The translations under genes and the position numbers were made by a program. From assembly GCF_014698995.1 (NCBI RefSeq), contig NZ_JACWZZ010000001.1, positions 950,501-1,014,500 of the forward strand: DNA of 64,000 bases, written 5' to 3'. This DNA is from Hymenobacter duratus. GTDB lineage: Bacteria; Bacteroidota; Bacteroidia; Cytophagales; Hymenobacteraceae. Shown here piece by piece: positions 62,445 through 64,000 of the stretch. The notes beneath the pieces were generated by a model. The model had not been told where the DNA came from. It saw only the letters and a list, made by a program, of their open reading frames with translations, and did not search any database. The stretch's first letter is position 1, and the number at the start of each line of letters is the position of its first letter.

Positions 62445-63623
62445 ATGCGCGTACTGATGCTGCCCAAGTGGTACCCAAACCGCTACGACGACCAGGACGG
62501 GGACTTTGTAAGCCGGCACGTGGCGGCCATTGCGCCGCATGCCCAGGTGGCGGTTCTGTTTGCGGCCGTAGCCCGCGGCCCGTTGCCTAGCCTCATCAGC
62601 CTCGATGCCGACCTGAGCGGCACGGTACCCACGTTGCGGTATTACTATCGGGCGCAGCCCACCGGTTTCGGGCCACTGGATAAGGTACTGAAGCTGGGGC
62701 TGTATTTCTGGTGTATGGTGCAGGGCTATCAGCGGCTGGCGCGGCATTGGGGGGGGGCACCAGAACTGGTGCATGTGCACGTATTGCTGCGTACCGGCCT
62801 GTTTGCCTGGTGGCTGAAGCTGACGCGCAACCTGCCTTTCGTGGTTACGGAGCACTGGACGCTCTATTTGCCGCAAAATGCGTACCGCATTGGCTGGCTG
62901 CGGCGGTGGCTGACACAGCGGGTGGTGCAGGCCGCCGCCGGACTCCATACCGTGTCAGATAACCTGCGGGGGGCACTCGCGCAACTGGGTGTTCGAAATC
63001 CGCGCACAGTGGTGATTACCAATGTGGTAGATACAGCGCTGTTTCATCTACCGGCTGAACCTAGTAAGCGCGCCGGGCTGTTGCATGTGGCCGCCTTCAA
63101 CGAGCAAGCCAAGAACTTAAGCGGCCTGCTGCGGGTGGTAGCGCGGCTGCGCGCTACTCAGCCTAATATTCGCCTGCGGATTGCGGGGTATGGCCCTGCA
63201 GAAGCGCAGGTGAAACAGCTAGCCGCCGAGCTGGGCTTGCTGCAGGAGGATACCGTTATATTTCTGGGCAAGCTCACTACCGAAGCCGTAGCTACCGAAA
63301 TGCGCCGGGCTGCCTGCTTTGTACTATTCAGCAACTACGAAAACCTTCCCTGCGTCCTCATCGAAGCCCAAGCCAGCGGCTTGCCAGCTGTAGCAACGGC
63401 CGTTGGCGGCGTACCCGAGCTGCTGCCCCCCGACGGCACCCGCGGCTACCTCGTGCCCGCCCGCGACGAAGCTGCCTTGGCCGAAGCTTTGGCTCATGTG
63501 CTGCGCCAGCCCGAGCAGTTCGATGCCGACGCATTACGCCGCTACGCCGAAGAGCATTTCAGCTACTCGGCCGTGGGCCGGCAGTTTGTAAGTTTTTATC
63601 AGATAGCTGTGTCTACACCATGA
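62445..63623 (+). CDS. Family 4 glycosyltransferase
   Basis: 392 residues, GT-B. Starts MRVLMLPKWYPNRYDDQDGDFV, typical of GT4 enzymes in exopolysaccharide synthesis. VVTEHWTLYLP and VVITNVVDTALF lie in the N-terminal half; the C-terminal half has LHVAAFNEQAKNLSGLL, RIAGYGPAE, VIFLGKLTTEAVA and LFSNYENLPCVLIEAQASGLP with the E-x7-E motif, then GGVPELLPP. Retaining transfer from a nucleotide sugar at the cytosolic membrane face is expected; acceptor unknown. Single gene with its own terminator. Confidence 0.9.
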   Translation: MRVLMLPKWYPNRYDDQDGDFVSRHVAAIAPHAQVAVLFAAVARGPLPSLISLDADLSGTVPTLRYYYRAQPTGFGPLDKVLKLGLYFWCMVQGYQRLARHWGGAPELVHVHVLLRTGLFAWWLKLTRNLPFVVTEHWTLYLPQNAYRIGWLRRWLTQRVVQAAAGLHTVSDNLRGALAQLGVRNPRTVVITNVVDTALFHLPAEPSKRAGLLHVAAFNEQAKNLSGLLRVVARLRATQPNIRLRIAGYGPAEAQVKQLAAELGLLQEDTVIFLGKLTTEAVATEMRRAACFVLFSNYENLPCVLIEAQASGLPAVATAVGGVPELLPPDGTRGYLVPARDEAALAEALAHVLRQPEQFDADALRRYAEEHFSYSAVGRQFVSFYQIAVSTP

Positions 63624-63659
63624 AAAAGGCTGCTTCCCGAGCGGGAAGCAGCCTTTTCT
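63624..63659 (+). terminator. Terminator after the GT4 gene
   Basis: Stem AAAAGGCTGCTTCCC with GGGAAGCAGCCTTTT around a 4-base loop, starting right at the stop codon; it lies also before the end of the convergent edge gene. Confidence 0.92.
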
Positions 63660-63675
63660 TAGCAAATCTTGGTCG

Positions 63676-64000
63676 TTACTGTACTACCACTTTTCGGTAG
63701 ATAGGCTCCAATCCATCCACCGTTAGGCGCAGCTGATACACGCCAACAGGTAGCCCGGCTACTTCTACTACGGCCTGCAAGTGTCTTCCGCTGATGGCCA
63801 CCGTTTGCTGCTGAACCTGCTGGCCCAAGCCGTTCAATAAAAGCAGTTGTGCCGACTCAATGCCTGCTGCCATGGGCATCCGAAGCGTGAACTGCTGCCG
63901 TGCCGGGTTTGGGTAGAGCTGCAGCTGCTGCGCGGTGGTGGCCGGTTTGTTGGCCAGTGTACCACCGTTCAGGCGCACACTCACCGTATTGGCAAACAGG
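63676..64000 (-). CDS. 3' end of a type IX-secreted protein (truncated by window edge)
   Basis: Only about the last 108 codons are present, and the frame is open to the right edge, so the start lies outside. The visible part is a type A sorting domain: LQLYPNPARQQFTL, a middle strand (AQLLLLNGLGQQV), GLPVGVYQLRLTVDG and the basic end YRKVVVQ. It therefore belongs to a cargo of the SprA system. Nothing can be said of its main domain. Confidence 0.85.
   Translation of the reverse strand, partial: LFANTVSVRLNGGTLANKPATTAQQLQLYPNPARQQFTLRMPMAAGIESAQLLLLNGLGQQVQQQTVAISGRHLQAVVEVAGLPVGVYQLRLTVDGLEPIYRKVVVQ

Overview
The window looks like chromosome of a GC-rich member of the Bacteroidota, most likely Hymenobacter or a close relative. 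The evidence is internal. There is a full-length SprA (about 2,500 residues, type IX secretion translocon and gliding) in the order ruvA-sprA-gcvH-vanZ. Several secreted proteins end in type IX (Por/CTD) sorting domains. There are a TonB-dependent receptor with a carboxypeptidase-regulatory domain, surface-lipoprotein signals and no obvious Shine-Dalgarno sequences. I see no phage, insertion sequence, integron or CRISPR array; this is ordinary chromosome with some unusual proteins and repeats.

Layout. 1-7.5 kb: a 5'-truncated nucleotide-translocase-like protein with HEAT repeats and a cNMP-binding domain, nicotinate phosphoribosyltransferase, small membrane and STAS-like proteins, and two divergent NarL-type response regulators whose DNA-binding domains are encoded by a perfect 161-bp inverted repeat. 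7.6-17 kb: tRNA-Arg(CCU), an HD-domain/Pycsar-effector-like membrane protein, a 1,296-residue metallophosphatase/kinase-like/Omp85-barrel protein, a PIG-V-like mannosyltransferase flanked by two paralogous SpoIIAA-like genes. 17-26.3 kb: a ppk1-sixA-DUF3850 group, two tandem secreted M43 metalloproteases, hflX and a SirB2-cytochrome c fusion. 26.5-36 kb: a glycosyltransferase, rfbC, murF, a secreted FG-GAP protein, an omega-amidase next to a methionine/glutamine-type aminotransferase, a PAS-only protein and a lipoprotein MsrA.

36-45 kb: a small unknown protein, a lipoprotein gene broken by an in-frame TAG, a stand-alone Clp-N protein, a DUF2141 protein, a secreted gluzincin-propeller-barrel protein, a YdeI/DUF1905 protein and the MaeB malic enzyme. 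45-64 kb: ruvA, sprA, gcvH, vanZ, an M28 peptidase, a small secreted protein, a YicC-type nuclease, a surface lipoprotein with its TonB-dependent receptor, a second glycosyltransferase, and the 3' end of a type IX-secreted protein running off the right edge.

How the parts fit: much of the window serves the cell envelope. SprA exports the sorting-domain proteins found here (two M43 proteases, the FG-GAP protein, the edge gene). MurF, RfbC, two GT4 enzymes and the PIG-V-like enzyme build wall and surface glycans. Two hydrolases are fused directly to outer-membrane barrels. Many genes are closed by strong hairpin terminators, and two intergenic sites carry long palindromes that resemble REP/REPIN-type repeats. 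I found no complete new defence or biosynthetic cluster. The least described items are the phosphatase-kinase-barrel fusion, the gene-converted regulator pair and the SpoIIAA-like paralogs.
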